The translations under genes and the position numbers were made by a program. Below the pieces are notes generated by a model. That model was given only the letters and a program-made list of their open reading frames with translations. It was not told the DNA's origin and searched no databases. From Caulobacter sp. (GTDB lineage Bacteria > Pseudomonadota > Alphaproteobacteria > Caulobacterales > Caulobacteraceae), in the NCBI RefSeq assembly GCF_017744445.1, contig NZ_JAGIBH010000016.1, positions 49,344-113,343 of the forward strand: a stretch of 64,000 nucleotides of DNA, in the 5' to 3' direction. Shown here one piece after another: positions 52,163 to 59,801 of this stretch; the stretch's first letter is position 1; each line of letters opens with the position of its first letter.

Positions 52163-53224
52163 TTAGGCCGCGTTGGCTGAGGCCGGCATGGATTCCGCCG
52201 CCGTGACGCGGTTACGACCACCGCGCTTGGAGGCGTAGAGCGCCGCGTCGGCGCGTTCCATGATCGAGTGGCCGCTCTCGTTCGGCTGGCGCTCGGCGAA
52301 GCCCGACGAGATGGTGATGGCGCCCAGGTCCTCGTTGGTCGAGCGACGCTTGAGCATGCGCGAGGAGACCTCGACGCGGATTTCTTCCAGGGTCGTGGCG
52401 ACCTGGGCGGCGCTTTCGCGCGGGAAGATCATCGCGAACTCCTCGCCGCCGTAGCGGGCGGCGAAGCGCGGCGGGGCGGCGACGCGGCCGATCACCGAGG
52501 CGACGTAGCGGATGACCTGGTCGCCGGTCTGGTGACCCCAGGTGTCGTTGAAGCCCTTGAAGTGGTCGATATCCAGCACGGCCAGGCAGATGCCGGCGCC
52601 CTGGTCGTCGGCCTCGGCGCAGGCGCGCTCCAGTTCTTCGTCGAAGGCCTTGCGGTTGGCGAGGTTGGTCAGGCCGTCGGTGGTGGCGTCGCGGCGGACC
52701 TGTTCCAGGTGCTCGCGCAGGCGCTCGACCTCGGCGGTGGAGTCGGCCAGGCGCGTTTCCAGCGACTGGTTTTCCTTGTGCACGCGGCGGGTGGCTTCGG
52801 CCAGGTTGCCGACCACGGCCTTGATGGCTTCGACGTCGTTGGACTTGTCCAGGCTCTTGGTCGCGCCGGCCAGTTCCTTGCCGAAGGCGGCGTTCGACTT
52901 CTGGGCGTTCTGGATGGCCTTGGAGACGGCTTCCAGTTCCTTCGAAAGGATGTCGCCGGCGTCGCGGATCTGTTCGTTCAGGCGGGCCTTGGGCAGATAG
53001 GTGGCGGCCAGCTCTTCGCTGACCAGCTCGGTCATCGGTTCGCCCAGGGAGATCAGACGGGTCAGTTCACGCGCCAGCGCGCCGTCCGGGTCGGCGACGT
53101 AGTGCGTCCACAGCTCGAAGTTCAGCGCGGTCGGCCACACCTGGTGGCGTTCCATGAGCTCCAGCGCGCGCGAGGCGATCTTGTAAGCCTCGGGACCGCG
53201 CAGCGTGGTTTCGACGTCCGACAT
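52163..53224 (-). CDS. dgcB: GGDEF diguanylate cyclase, DgcB-like
   Basis: 353 residues from the ATG at 53224, with GGGGGAAG upstream. The N-terminal 190 residues are helical with a coiled coil (about 85-190: LEAVSKAIQNAQKSNAAFGKEL, SLETRLADSTAEVERLREHLEQ), and there is no membrane segment or receiver domain. The GGDEF domain has DGLTNLANRKAFDEEL, DIDHFKGFNDTWGHQTGDQVI, and the active loop RYGGEEF. The RxxD inhibitory site five residues before GGEEF is not there (APPR), so product inhibition may be lost. The position relative to rne and rhlB and the coiled coil fit C. crescentus DgcB. Confidence 0.9.
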   Translation of the reverse strand: MSDVETTLRGPEAYKIASRALELMERHQVWPTALNFELWTHYVADPDGALARELTRLISLGEPMTELVSEELAATYLPKARLNEQIRDAGDILSKELEAVSKAIQNAQKSNAAFGKELAGATKSLDKSNDVEAIKAVVGNLAEATRRVHKENQSLETRLADSTAEVERLREHLEQVRRDATTDGLTNLANRKAFDEELERACAEADDQGAGICLAVLDIDHFKGFNDTWGHQTGDQVIRYVASVIGRVAAPPRFAARYGGEEFAMIFPRESAAQVATTLEEIRVEVSSRMLKRRSTNEDLGAITISSGFAERQPNESGHSIMERADAALYASKRGGRNRVTAAESMPASANAA

Positions 53225-53295
53225 CTTTTCTTCCCCCATCGGCGCTTTCCCTTGCGGAAACACCGATCGCTTGGAGCCTGACCTTAAACTGGAGA

Positions 53296-53317
53296 GTTCT
53301 TACGAGCGGTTAAGAAC
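53296..53317. promoter_or_regulatory. Perfect inverted repeat between dgcB and the aldehyde dehydrogenase gene
   Basis: GTTCTTA-CGAGCGGT-TAAGAAC (7-8-7), followed closely by CGAACAACGTTCG (5-3-5). Both are within the 196-nt divergent region and look like operators. Confidence 0.45.
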
Positions 53318-53420
53318 GAACAACGTTCGCTTGCGCACGCTCTCCGGCTCGCTCATGGTGATCGCTGATAAGGTTGGTTTCGCGCCAGAACGTGAGGCCC
53401 TGGGGAGGAGCGACAAGGTC

Positions 53421-54878
53421 ATGAATGCACCGGTGAATCTGTCTTTCGACGCCCACAAGGCGGCGATGAACGCGGTGTTGGAGCGCCAAAAGGCCGCGCA
53501 CCTAAAAAATGGGCCGCCGAGCGTTGAAAAGCGCATCGATTGGCTCAACCGCTCCATTGATCTTTTGATCGGTCATCAGGCCGAAATCGCCCGCGCCGTT
53601 AACGAAGATTTCGGTTCGCGCTCGCCCGAGGCCACAGCCCTGACCGACGTCGCCGGCTCGATCGGACCGCTGAAATTCGCGCGCGAAAACGTCGCCAAAT
53701 GGGTCCGGCCCGAGAAGCGCAAGACGACCCCGGCGATCCTGGGCCTGTTCGGCGCCAAGGCTACCGTGCAATGGCAGCCGAAGGGCGTGGTCGGCGTGAT
53801 CAGTCCCTGGAACTTCCCGGTCAATCTGACCTTCGCGCCGCTGGCCGGGATCTTCGCGGCCGGCAACCGGGCGATGATCAAGCCTTCGGAATATACGCCG
53901 GCCACCTCGGAGCTGCTGAAGGCGATATTCGCCAAGGCCTTCGCCGAGGAAGAGGTCGCGGTGTTCGTCGGTGGACCCGAAGTGGGTCAGGCCTTCGCCG
54001 GCCTGGCCTTCGACCATCTGGTCTTCACTGGCGCGACCTCGGTGGCCAGGCACGTGATGCGGGCGGCGGCCGAGAACCTGGTGCCGGTAACGCTGGAGCT
54101 GGGCGGCAAGAGCCCGGTGATCCTGTCGCGCGGCGCCGACATGGCCACGGCCGCGGCGCGGATCATGAACGGCAAGACCCTGAACGCCGGCCAGATCTGC
54201 CTGGCGCCCGACTATGTCTTCGCCCCGCAGGACCAGGTCGAGTCCTTCGTCGAGGAGGCCAAGGCCGCCGTCGGCCGCTATTTCCCGACGCTGAAAGACA
54301 ATCCCGACTACACCGCCGTCGTCGCTCAGCGCCACTACGACCGGGTGAAGGGTTATGTCGACGACGCTCGGGCCAAGGGCGCGCGGGTGGTCGAGATCAA
54401 TCCGGCCGGCGAAGACCTGAGCCAGCAGGAGCACCGCAAGATCGCCCCGACCCTGATCCTGGATCCCACCGACGACATGAAGGTGATGCAGGAAGAGATC
54501 TTCGGCCCGGTCCTGCCGGTGAAGACCTACAAGACCGTCGACGAGGCCGTCGACTATGTGAACGCCCACGACCGGCCGCTGGCCCTCTACTGGTTCGGGA
54601 CCGATGAGGCCGAGAAGGACCGGGTGCTGGAGCGCACGACCAGCGGCGGGGTCACGGTCAACGACGTGATCTTCCATGTCGCCCAGGAGGACCTGCCGTT
54701 CGGCGGCGTCGGCCCGGCCGGCATGGGCGCCTATCACGGCCACGACGGCTTCCGCGAGTTCAGCCACCGCAAGGCGGTGTTCCAGCAGCTGAAGAAGGAC
54801 ATCGCCCCGATGCTGGGCCTGCGCCCGCCGTACGGGGAGGGGATCCGCAAGTACCTGGCGGGCCAGATCAAGAAGTAG
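53421..54878 (+). CDS. Aldehyde dehydrogenase, coniferyl-aldehyde type
   Basis: 485 residues from the ATG at 53421, with AAGGT upstream. The nucleotide fold and catalytic residues are clear: VVGVISPWNFPVNLTFAPLAGIFAAGNRAMIKPSE, VTLELGGKSPVIL (Glu), and NAGQICLAPDYVF (nucleophile Cys), then EEIFGPVLPV and PFGGVGPAGMGAYHG. The C-terminus (KAVFQQLKKDIAPMLGLRPPYG) is typical of coniferyl-aldehyde dehydrogenases. It oxidises an aromatic or long-chain aldehyde with NAD(P). It is divergent from dgcB. Confidence 0.9.
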   Translation: MNAPVNLSFDAHKAAMNAVLERQKAAHLKNGPPSVEKRIDWLNRSIDLLIGHQAEIARAVNEDFGSRSPEATALTDVAGSIGPLKFARENVAKWVRPEKRKTTPAILGLFGAKATVQWQPKGVVGVISPWNFPVNLTFAPLAGIFAAGNRAMIKPSEYTPATSELLKAIFAKAFAEEEVAVFVGGPEVGQAFAGLAFDHLVFTGATSVARHVMRAAAENLVPVTLELGGKSPVILSRGADMATAAARIMNGKTLNAGQICLAPDYVFAPQDQVESFVEEAKAAVGRYFPTLKDNPDYTAVVAQRHYDRVKGYVDDARAKGARVVEINPAGEDLSQQEHRKIAPTLILDPTDDMKVMQEEIFGPVLPVKTYKTVDEAVDYVNAHDRPLALYWFGTDEAEKDRVLERTTSGGVTVNDVIFHVAQEDLPFGGVGPAGMGAYHGHDGFREFSHRKAVFQQLKKDIAPMLGLRPPYGEGIRKYLAGQIKK

Positions 54879-54914
54879 CTTCAACAGGACGGCGCGACAT
54901 GCTCCAAGCGGCGC

Positions 54915-56060
54915 ATGTCGTTGCCTCTGCGTCCGATCGTCGAAGCCCAGGACCTGCCGCGCATGCAGGTTCCCGAACTGCGCGAACGCTTCGCGCGGGG
55001 CGAGGCCGGGATCGCGTGGTCGCCGGAGCATGACGCCTCGATCGGCGCGCCGGCGGGCGTGCTGGGCGGTCCGGAAGCCGGCGCCTGGCCGCACGACGTC
55101 GCCAGCCCGCCGCCGGTGGACGTGCCGGCGACCTGCGCGATCGGCGAGGCCTGGTGGTTCCCACGCTACGGTGGCCTGATCGGGACCGACGGCGCGCTCT
55201 ACAACGCCACGATCGGCGAGGTCCGGCACGGCTCGCAGGACCTGTCGATCCTGCCGGGTGTCGGCGAGAACACGACCCGCTTCGCGCCGCCCGCGACAGC
55301 GCCTGAGATCGAGGCGGGGGCGGTGTTCCTGCCCTGGGGCGCCGGCTTCAACTACGGCCACTTCGTCATCGACGCCCTGACGTCGCTGCAACTGCTGGAG
55401 CAAGCCGGGCTGCTGGAGGGCGCGCCGGTGCTAGCCCCGAAGCTGACGCCGTGGCAGCGCGACCTGATCGCCCTGGCGTTCCCGGGCCTTGAGGTCCACG
55501 AGGTCGAGGCGCCGGTCGTTCGGCTCAAGCGCGCGGCCTTCGCCACCAGCATGGACCACTTCCTGCATCACCCGAATGGCGTGCTTGCCGATGTCGCCGC
55601 TCGGATCCTGGCGCGAGCGCCAGCCGGGAAGGGGGCGCGCCGCGTCTATCTCTCGCGCCGGGGCCAGTCGATGCGGGTGATGGTGGGCGAGGCCGCGTTC
55701 GAGAAGGCCCTGGCGGCGCGCGGCTTCACCATCGTGCGGCCTGAGACCCTGAGCGCCAGCGAGCAGGTCGCCCTGATCCGCGACGCCGAAGTGCTGGTGG
55801 GCGCGAGCGGCGCGGCCCTGGCCAATGCCGTGTTCCTGCCGAAGGGCGCGCGGGTCGTGGAGATCCAGCCCCTGAACTTTACCAGCCAGTGGGTGAGGGC
55901 GGCCTGCCGGCAGGTCGGGGTCGACTGGCGTGGCTATGTCTGCGCGTCACCGTGCCCGGCGCGCGCGGCGCCGTTGCTGGCCAGGTTCCGCCGAGGCTTC
56001 AAGTTCGCCTTCAGGCCGCCCTTGGACGACCTGATGGCGTTCGTGGATGCGGCTCTTTAG
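54915..56060 (+). CDS. Glycosyltransferase family 61-like protein
   Basis: 381 residues. The family marks are FNYGHFVIDALTSLQLLEQAG (an N/Y-x-HF-x-D variant), RRVYLSRRG, FTIVRPETLSASEQVALIRDAEVLVGASGAALANAVFLPKGARVVEIQP, close to DUF563/GT61. No membrane helix is present; it probably works at the cytosolic face. The acceptor is unknown. It starts 37 nt after the aldehyde dehydrogenase and may be cotranscribed. The last 4 nt overlap the convergent small membrane protein gene. Confidence 0.83.
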   Translation: MSLPLRPIVEAQDLPRMQVPELRERFARGEAGIAWSPEHDASIGAPAGVLGGPEAGAWPHDVASPPPVDVPATCAIGEAWWFPRYGGLIGTDGALYNATIGEVRHGSQDLSILPGVGENTTRFAPPATAPEIEAGAVFLPWGAGFNYGHFVIDALTSLQLLEQAGLLEGAPVLAPKLTPWQRDLIALAFPGLEVHEVEAPVVRLKRAAFATSMDHFLHHPNGVLADVAARILARAPAGKGARRVYLSRRGQSMRVMVGEAAFEKALAARGFTIVRPETLSASEQVALIRDAEVLVGASGAALANAVFLPKGARVVEIQPLNFTSQWVRAACRQVGVDWRGYVCASPCPARAAPLLARFRRGFKFAFRPPLDDLMAFVDAAL

Positions 56061-56329
56061 AGGATGCCCTTGCGGCCGGGGACCCACGGGTCCAGCGGCT
56101 GCTGCTCCTCGCGCTTGACCATGCCGTAATAGCCGGCGACCCAGACGATCGCGAAGGTGAACAGGCCGCCCCAGAAGCCGCCGGGCGTGGCGAACCACAC
56201 CGTCAGAGCGCTGATGGAGGCCGCGAGGCCCAGCATCGACCAGCGCAGCAGCACCGAGAAGGCGTGGTAGGTCTTCTCATGCGCGATGAGGATGGCTTCC
56301 TTGTCGAGTTCGGGTTCGATGGCGGCCAC
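56057..56329 (-). CDS. Small membrane protein similar to aa3-type cytochrome oxidase subunit IV
   Basis: 90 residues. After a charged start (EPELDKEAILIAHEKTYHAF), two hydrophobic helices (about 27-47 and 52-68) are followed by MVKREEQQPLDPWVPGRKGIL. The HEKTYHAFSVLLRWSM block resembles the bacterial aa3 oxidase subunit IV family. No oxidase genes are nearby, so the assignment rests on this short match and size. Otherwise it is a two-helix membrane protein of unknown role. Confidence 0.6.
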   Translation of the reverse strand: MAAIEPELDKEAILIAHEKTYHAFSVLLRWSMLGLAASISALTVWFATPGGFWGGLFTFAIVWVAGYYGMVKREEQQPLDPWVPGRKGIL

Positions 56330-56490
56330 GTTGCAGTCCTCCCATTCTTGTTGGGCTAGATCCGCCGGGCTCCGGCGCGATCAAAGCCGAAAACGAGCGG
56401 AATGATAACAGCGTTCCGCGAGCCTGACCATTGGGCGGGAGCGACCGGTCCGGCTAGGCTGCGACCTCGCTCGCGATTCTGGAGGGACCC

Positions 56491-56931
56491 GTGCGCAGTC
56501 CCCTGAAGCTGCTGTTGCCCGCGCTGATCCCGTCCTGGAACTTCTTCGACGTGATCGCCCCGTCGCCGCGCGTCGAGTATGCCCGGCTGCGCTCGATCGG
56601 CGACACGGCGGGCGACTGGAAGCCGTTCCGGCCCAGGCCCCAGCGCCTGTCGCCGCTGGAGATGCTGACGCGCCTGGTCTGGAATCCATGCTGGAACGAG
56701 AGCCTGTTCCTGGTCAGCTGCGCCGAGCGCCTGTGCGACGACGAGACCGCCCATAGCGAGAGCGAGATCTTCAAGCGCATCGCCGCCGATGTCGTCCGCG
56801 AGCCGCAGGACGCCGAGCGGCCTTGGCTGTGTTTCCGCGTGGTCTTCGTCAGCCGCGCGGGCGAGGCCCTGGTCGACGAGGTGCAGTACCAGCCCGCGCC
56901 GCGCCGGTTGGCGGAGATCGCCGTCGGATGA
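56491..56931 (+). CDS. Conserved hypothetical protein paired with an HTTM-like gene
   Basis: 146 residues, GTG-like context but ATG-equivalent start at 56491. LIPSWNFFDVIAPSPRVEYARLRS, FRPRPQRLSPLEMLTRLVWNPCWNESLFLVSCAERLCDDETAHSESEIFKRIAADV and a beta-rich end (WLCFRVVFVSRAGEALVDEVQYQ) are conserved-looking, but I recognise no domain. It overlaps the HTTM-like gene by 4 nt, so they act together in a two-gene unit. Confidence 0.8.
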   Translation: MRSPLKLLLPALIPSWNFFDVIAPSPRVEYARLRSIGDTAGDWKPFRPRPQRLSPLEMLTRLVWNPCWNESLFLVSCAERLCDDETAHSESEIFKRIAADVVREPQDAERPWLCFRVVFVSRAGEALVDEVQYQPAPRRLAEIAVG

Positions 56932-57611
56932 CGCTGCAAGCCGCCGCCCGCCTGACCGAGAGCCTGCTGGCCCTGGCCTTGATCCAGCAGAGCCTGGAGC
57001 ACCTGGTGCGCTTCCGGAGCGAGCAGGTGCTGTTCGGCTTGCGGATCGCCCTGTGCGGGCTGGCGCTGGCCGGGATCGCCGCGCCGTGGCCGCTGGTTGG
57101 GTTAGCAGGACTGTCGGTGCTGATCCTGTACCGGTTCGAGGGGCCGTATAACGGCGGCAGCGACCGGATGGGCCTCCTGGCGCTGTGGTGCCTGACGGCA
57201 TCGCGCCTGCTGCCGACGCTGCCCTTGCAGGAGCTGGCCTTTGGGTATCTGGGGGCGCAACTGATCCTGTCCTATTTCATCTCGGGTGGGGTCAAGATCG
57301 TGAACCCCGATTGGCGCTCGGGCCGGGCCCTGGCCGACGTGTTCCGGTTCTCGGCCTATCCAGTCAGTGAGGCTCTGCGGGGGTGGGCCGACCGGCCGCG
57401 GGTGCTGCTGGCGATGTCTTGGGCGGTGATGGGGTTCGAGCTAGTCTTTCCACTGACCCTGCTGTGGACGCCCGCCCTCATCGTGGGCCTAGTCGTCGCC
57501 GGGACCTTTCACCTGGCCAATGCTTGCCTGTTCGGCCTCAACCGGTTCTTCTGGACCTGGCTGGCGGCCTATCCGGCCATCCTGTGGCTGCAGGGGCGGC
57601 TGTTCCACTAG
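56928..57611 (+). CDS. Polytopic membrane protein, HTTM/vitamin K-dependent carboxylase-like
   Basis: 227 residues, about six membrane helices (ALALIQQSLEHL, IALCGLALAGIA, LVGLAGLSVLILY, MGLLALWCLTA, LGAQLILSYFISGGVKIVNPDWRSG, LLWTPALIVGLVVAGTFHLANACLFGLNRFFWTWLAAYPAILWL). The FISGGVKIVNPDWRSG and HLANACLFGLNRFFWTWLAAYP blocks are those of HTTM-like proteins. Relatives often pair with small redox or hypothetical proteins. It is coupled to the 146-residue protein upstream. The substrate is unknown. Confidence 0.82.
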   Translation: MTLQAAARLTESLLALALIQQSLEHLVRFRSEQVLFGLRIALCGLALAGIAAPWPLVGLAGLSVLILYRFEGPYNGGSDRMGLLALWCLTASRLLPTLPLQELAFGYLGAQLILSYFISGGVKIVNPDWRSGRALADVFRFSAYPVSEALRGWADRPRVLLAMSWAVMGFELVFPLTLLWTPALIVGLVVAGTFHLANACLFGLNRFFWTWLAAYPAILWLQGRLFH

Positions 57612-57616
57612 GTAAG

Positions 57617-57650
57617 CAAAAGGCGCCGAACCTGAGGTCCGGCGCCTTGG
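57617..57650 (-). terminator. Hairpin between HTTM-like gene and rhlB
   Basis: AAGGCGCCG (57620-57628) pairs with CGGCGCCTT (57640-57648). On the minus strand it is followed by TTGC, so it more likely ends rhlB. The T run is short. Confidence 0.55.
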
Positions 57651-57672
57651 CTATTGTCTCGATGCCCGAGCC

Positions 57673-59283
57673 TTACTTGCCGCGCGGCGGGCGGGCCAGG
57701 AAGGCGGGGATGTCGTTGCCGAAGCCGACCACGCGACGGTCGTCCTCGTCGCGGTCGCGAACCGGCTGGACGCCGCGCACCGGACGCTCGGGGCGTTCCG
57801 GACGTTCGCTACGCTCGGGCCGTTCGCTACGCTCGGGACGTTCCGCGCGGGCGGGTCGTTCCGGACGCTCGGCGCGTTCGGTCTCGACCACCGGGGCGGC
57901 CTCGGCGCGAGGCGTGCGCTCACGGCGCGGCCGGCGTTCGCGGGCGGGACGCTCTTCGGAGACGGCGGCTTCCGGGGCGTCGACGGCGGCGGCTTCGACA
58001 GCCTCGGCCGGCGCCTCGGCGGCGGTCTCTTCCGAGCGGCCACGGCCACGACCACGGGGCGGACGGTCGCCGCGCTCGCCGCGATCGCGATCACGACCAC
58101 CGCGCTTGCGATCACGGTCGCCTTCGCGCTTGACGGTCACGGCGTTGGAGTAGTCCAGCTCGAGCTTCTCTTCGTCCGGGGTCGAGCCGATCAGCTTGAC
58201 CACCTTGTCGAAGCCCTTGTCGTCGGCCGGAGTGACCAGCATGTAGGTCACGCCCGTGCGCCCGGCGCGGCCGGTGCGGCCGATGCGGTGGACGTAGTCG
58301 TCGGCGTGGTGCGGGACGTCGTAGTTGAAAACGTGGCTGACGGCCGGGATGTCCAGGCCGCGCGCTGCGACGTCAGAGGCCACCAGGATCTTCAGCGCGC
58401 CCGAACGGAAGTCCGCCAGGGTCTTCATACGCTGGCTCTGGTCCAGATCGCCGTGGATCGGCGCGGCGTCGAAGCCGTGCACCTTCAGCGACTTGGCGAC
58501 GATGTCGACTTCGGTCTTGCGGTTGCAGAACACGATGCCGGTCTCGATCTGGGCCTTCTCGACCAGGGTGCGCAGCGCCAGACGCTTGGCCTTCGGGTCG
58601 GAGGAGGGGACCTTGACCATCCACTGGGTGATGTTGGCGTTGGTCGTCGCCGGCTTGGCCACCTCGATCCGCACGGGATCGCGCAGGAACTGCTTGGTCA
58701 GGCGGGTGATTTCCGGCGGCATGGTCGCCGAGAAGAACAGGGTCTGCTTCTTGGGCGGCGTCAGCTTGAAGATGCGCTCGATGTCCGGGATGAAGCCCAT
58801 GTCCAGCATGCGGTCGGCTTCGTCGACGACCATCATCTGGACGCCGGTCATCAGGAGCTTGCCACGCTCGAAGTGGTCGAGCAGGCGGCCGGGCGTGGCG
58901 ATCAGCACGTCGACGCCGCGGTCCAGCTTCTTTTCCTGGTCGCCGAACGAGACGCCGCCGATCAGCAGCGCCCACGAGAGCTTTGTGCCCTTGGCGTACT
59001 TCTCGAAGCTGGCGGCGACCTGGTCGGCCAGTTCGCGGGTCGGGGCGATGACCAGGGCGCGCGGCATGCGAGCCTTGGCGCGGCCCGAGGCCAGGCGGTC
59101 GACCATCGGCAGGGTGAAGGCGGCGGTCTTGCCGGTGCCCGTCTGGGCGATGCCGAGGACGTCCTGGCCCGCGAGGGCGACCGGAATGGCCTGGGCTTGA
59201 ATCGGGGTCGCAGTGGTATAGCCGGTGTCGGCGACCGCCTGCAGGGTCGTGGGCGAAAGCCCGAGGTCAGTAAATTCGGTCAT
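57673..59283 (-). CDS. rhlB: DEAD-box RNA helicase, probably RhlB of the RNA degradosome
   Basis: 536 residues from the ATG at 59283. Helicase motifs are in order: the Q motif (TATPIQAQAIPVAL), AQTGTGKT, PTRELA, VDEADRMLD, SATMP, the HGDLDQSQR region, DVAARGLDIP, and HRIGRTGRAG. After about residue 375 the tail is Arg/Gly-rich and has a tandem ERPERSERP repeat (DNA about 57780-57880), ending FLARPPRGK. In C. crescentus RhlB binds RNase E; the relative position to rne fits. RhlE-type identity is the main alternative. Confidence 0.85.
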   Translation of the reverse strand: MTEFTDLGLSPTTLQAVADTGYTTATPIQAQAIPVALAGQDVLGIAQTGTGKTAAFTLPMVDRLASGRAKARMPRALVIAPTRELADQVAASFEKYAKGTKLSWALLIGGVSFGDQEKKLDRGVDVLIATPGRLLDHFERGKLLMTGVQMMVVDEADRMLDMGFIPDIERIFKLTPPKKQTLFFSATMPPEITRLTKQFLRDPVRIEVAKPATTNANITQWMVKVPSSDPKAKRLALRTLVEKAQIETGIVFCNRKTEVDIVAKSLKVHGFDAAPIHGDLDQSQRMKTLADFRSGALKILVASDVAARGLDIPAVSHVFNYDVPHHADDYVHRIGRTGRAGRTGVTYMLVTPADDKGFDKVVKLIGSTPDEEKLELDYSNAVTVKREGDRDRKRGGRDRDRGERGDRPPRGRGRGRSEETAAEAPAEAVEAAAVDAPEAAVSEERPARERRPRRERTPRAEAAPVVETERAERPERPARAERPERSERPERSERPERPERPVRGVQPVRDRDEDDRRVVGFGNDIPAFLARPPRGK

Positions 59284-59502
59284 TACACGCTGGTCTGATC
59301 CGGAGCCGCCCGTGCTTGGGCGAGCGGGCGGCGCGGATTCGCCAGACCTGCTCCGAAGCTGGGGATAAATAGGCGGAAAGTCGGCAAAGTCAATCGCCAC
59401 AAGGCGATAGGGGGTATTCGGAAGGATATTCCTAAGAACGCTTTGGCGGCCCAAGTCGTTAGGCTGGCGCCTGAGCAACCACCGCTCTATATCCGCCGAC
59501 AC

Positions 59503-59796
59503 ATGAGCATCGACCACGACTCCCGCCTTCGGCGCCTTCGTTTCCGCGCCTGGCATCGCGGCTTCCGGGAAGCGGACCTGATCTTGGGCCCGTTCGCGGA
59601 CGTTCACGGCCCGAACCTGACATCTGCGCAGCTGGACACCCTGGAGCGCCTGCTCGAGGAGTCGGATCGCGAGATCTATGCCTGGATCGTTGGCCAGGAG
59701 CCGACCCCTGAAAAGTTCGAGACGGATGTCCTGGCGATGATCCGTGCTTTCAGGTTCGAGGCGCACGCCTCGCGCCCGACCGGAGACGGCGCTTAA
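59503..59796 (+). CDS. sdhE: FAD assembly factor SdhE
   Basis: 97 residues from the ATG at 59503. The SdhE family signature RGFREADLILGPFAD (RGxxE) is clear, preceded by RLRRLRFRAWH and followed by LERLLEESDREIYAWIVGQEPTP. It helps attach FAD to succinate dehydrogenase. A reading from 59443 adds residues with no family match. mfd starts 5 nt downstream, so they are likely cotranscribed. Confidence 0.94.
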   Translation: MSIDHDSRLRRLRFRAWHRGFREADLILGPFADVHGPNLTSAQLDTLERLLEESDREIYAWIVGQEPTPEKFETDVLAMIRAFRFEAHASRPTGDGA

Positions 59797-59801
59797 AGAG
59801 C

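Noticed and set aside
57700..58000. CRISPR-like array suggested by repeated units in the rhlB tail
   Set aside because: The repeats are in frame, code ERPER motifs and lack regular spacers.
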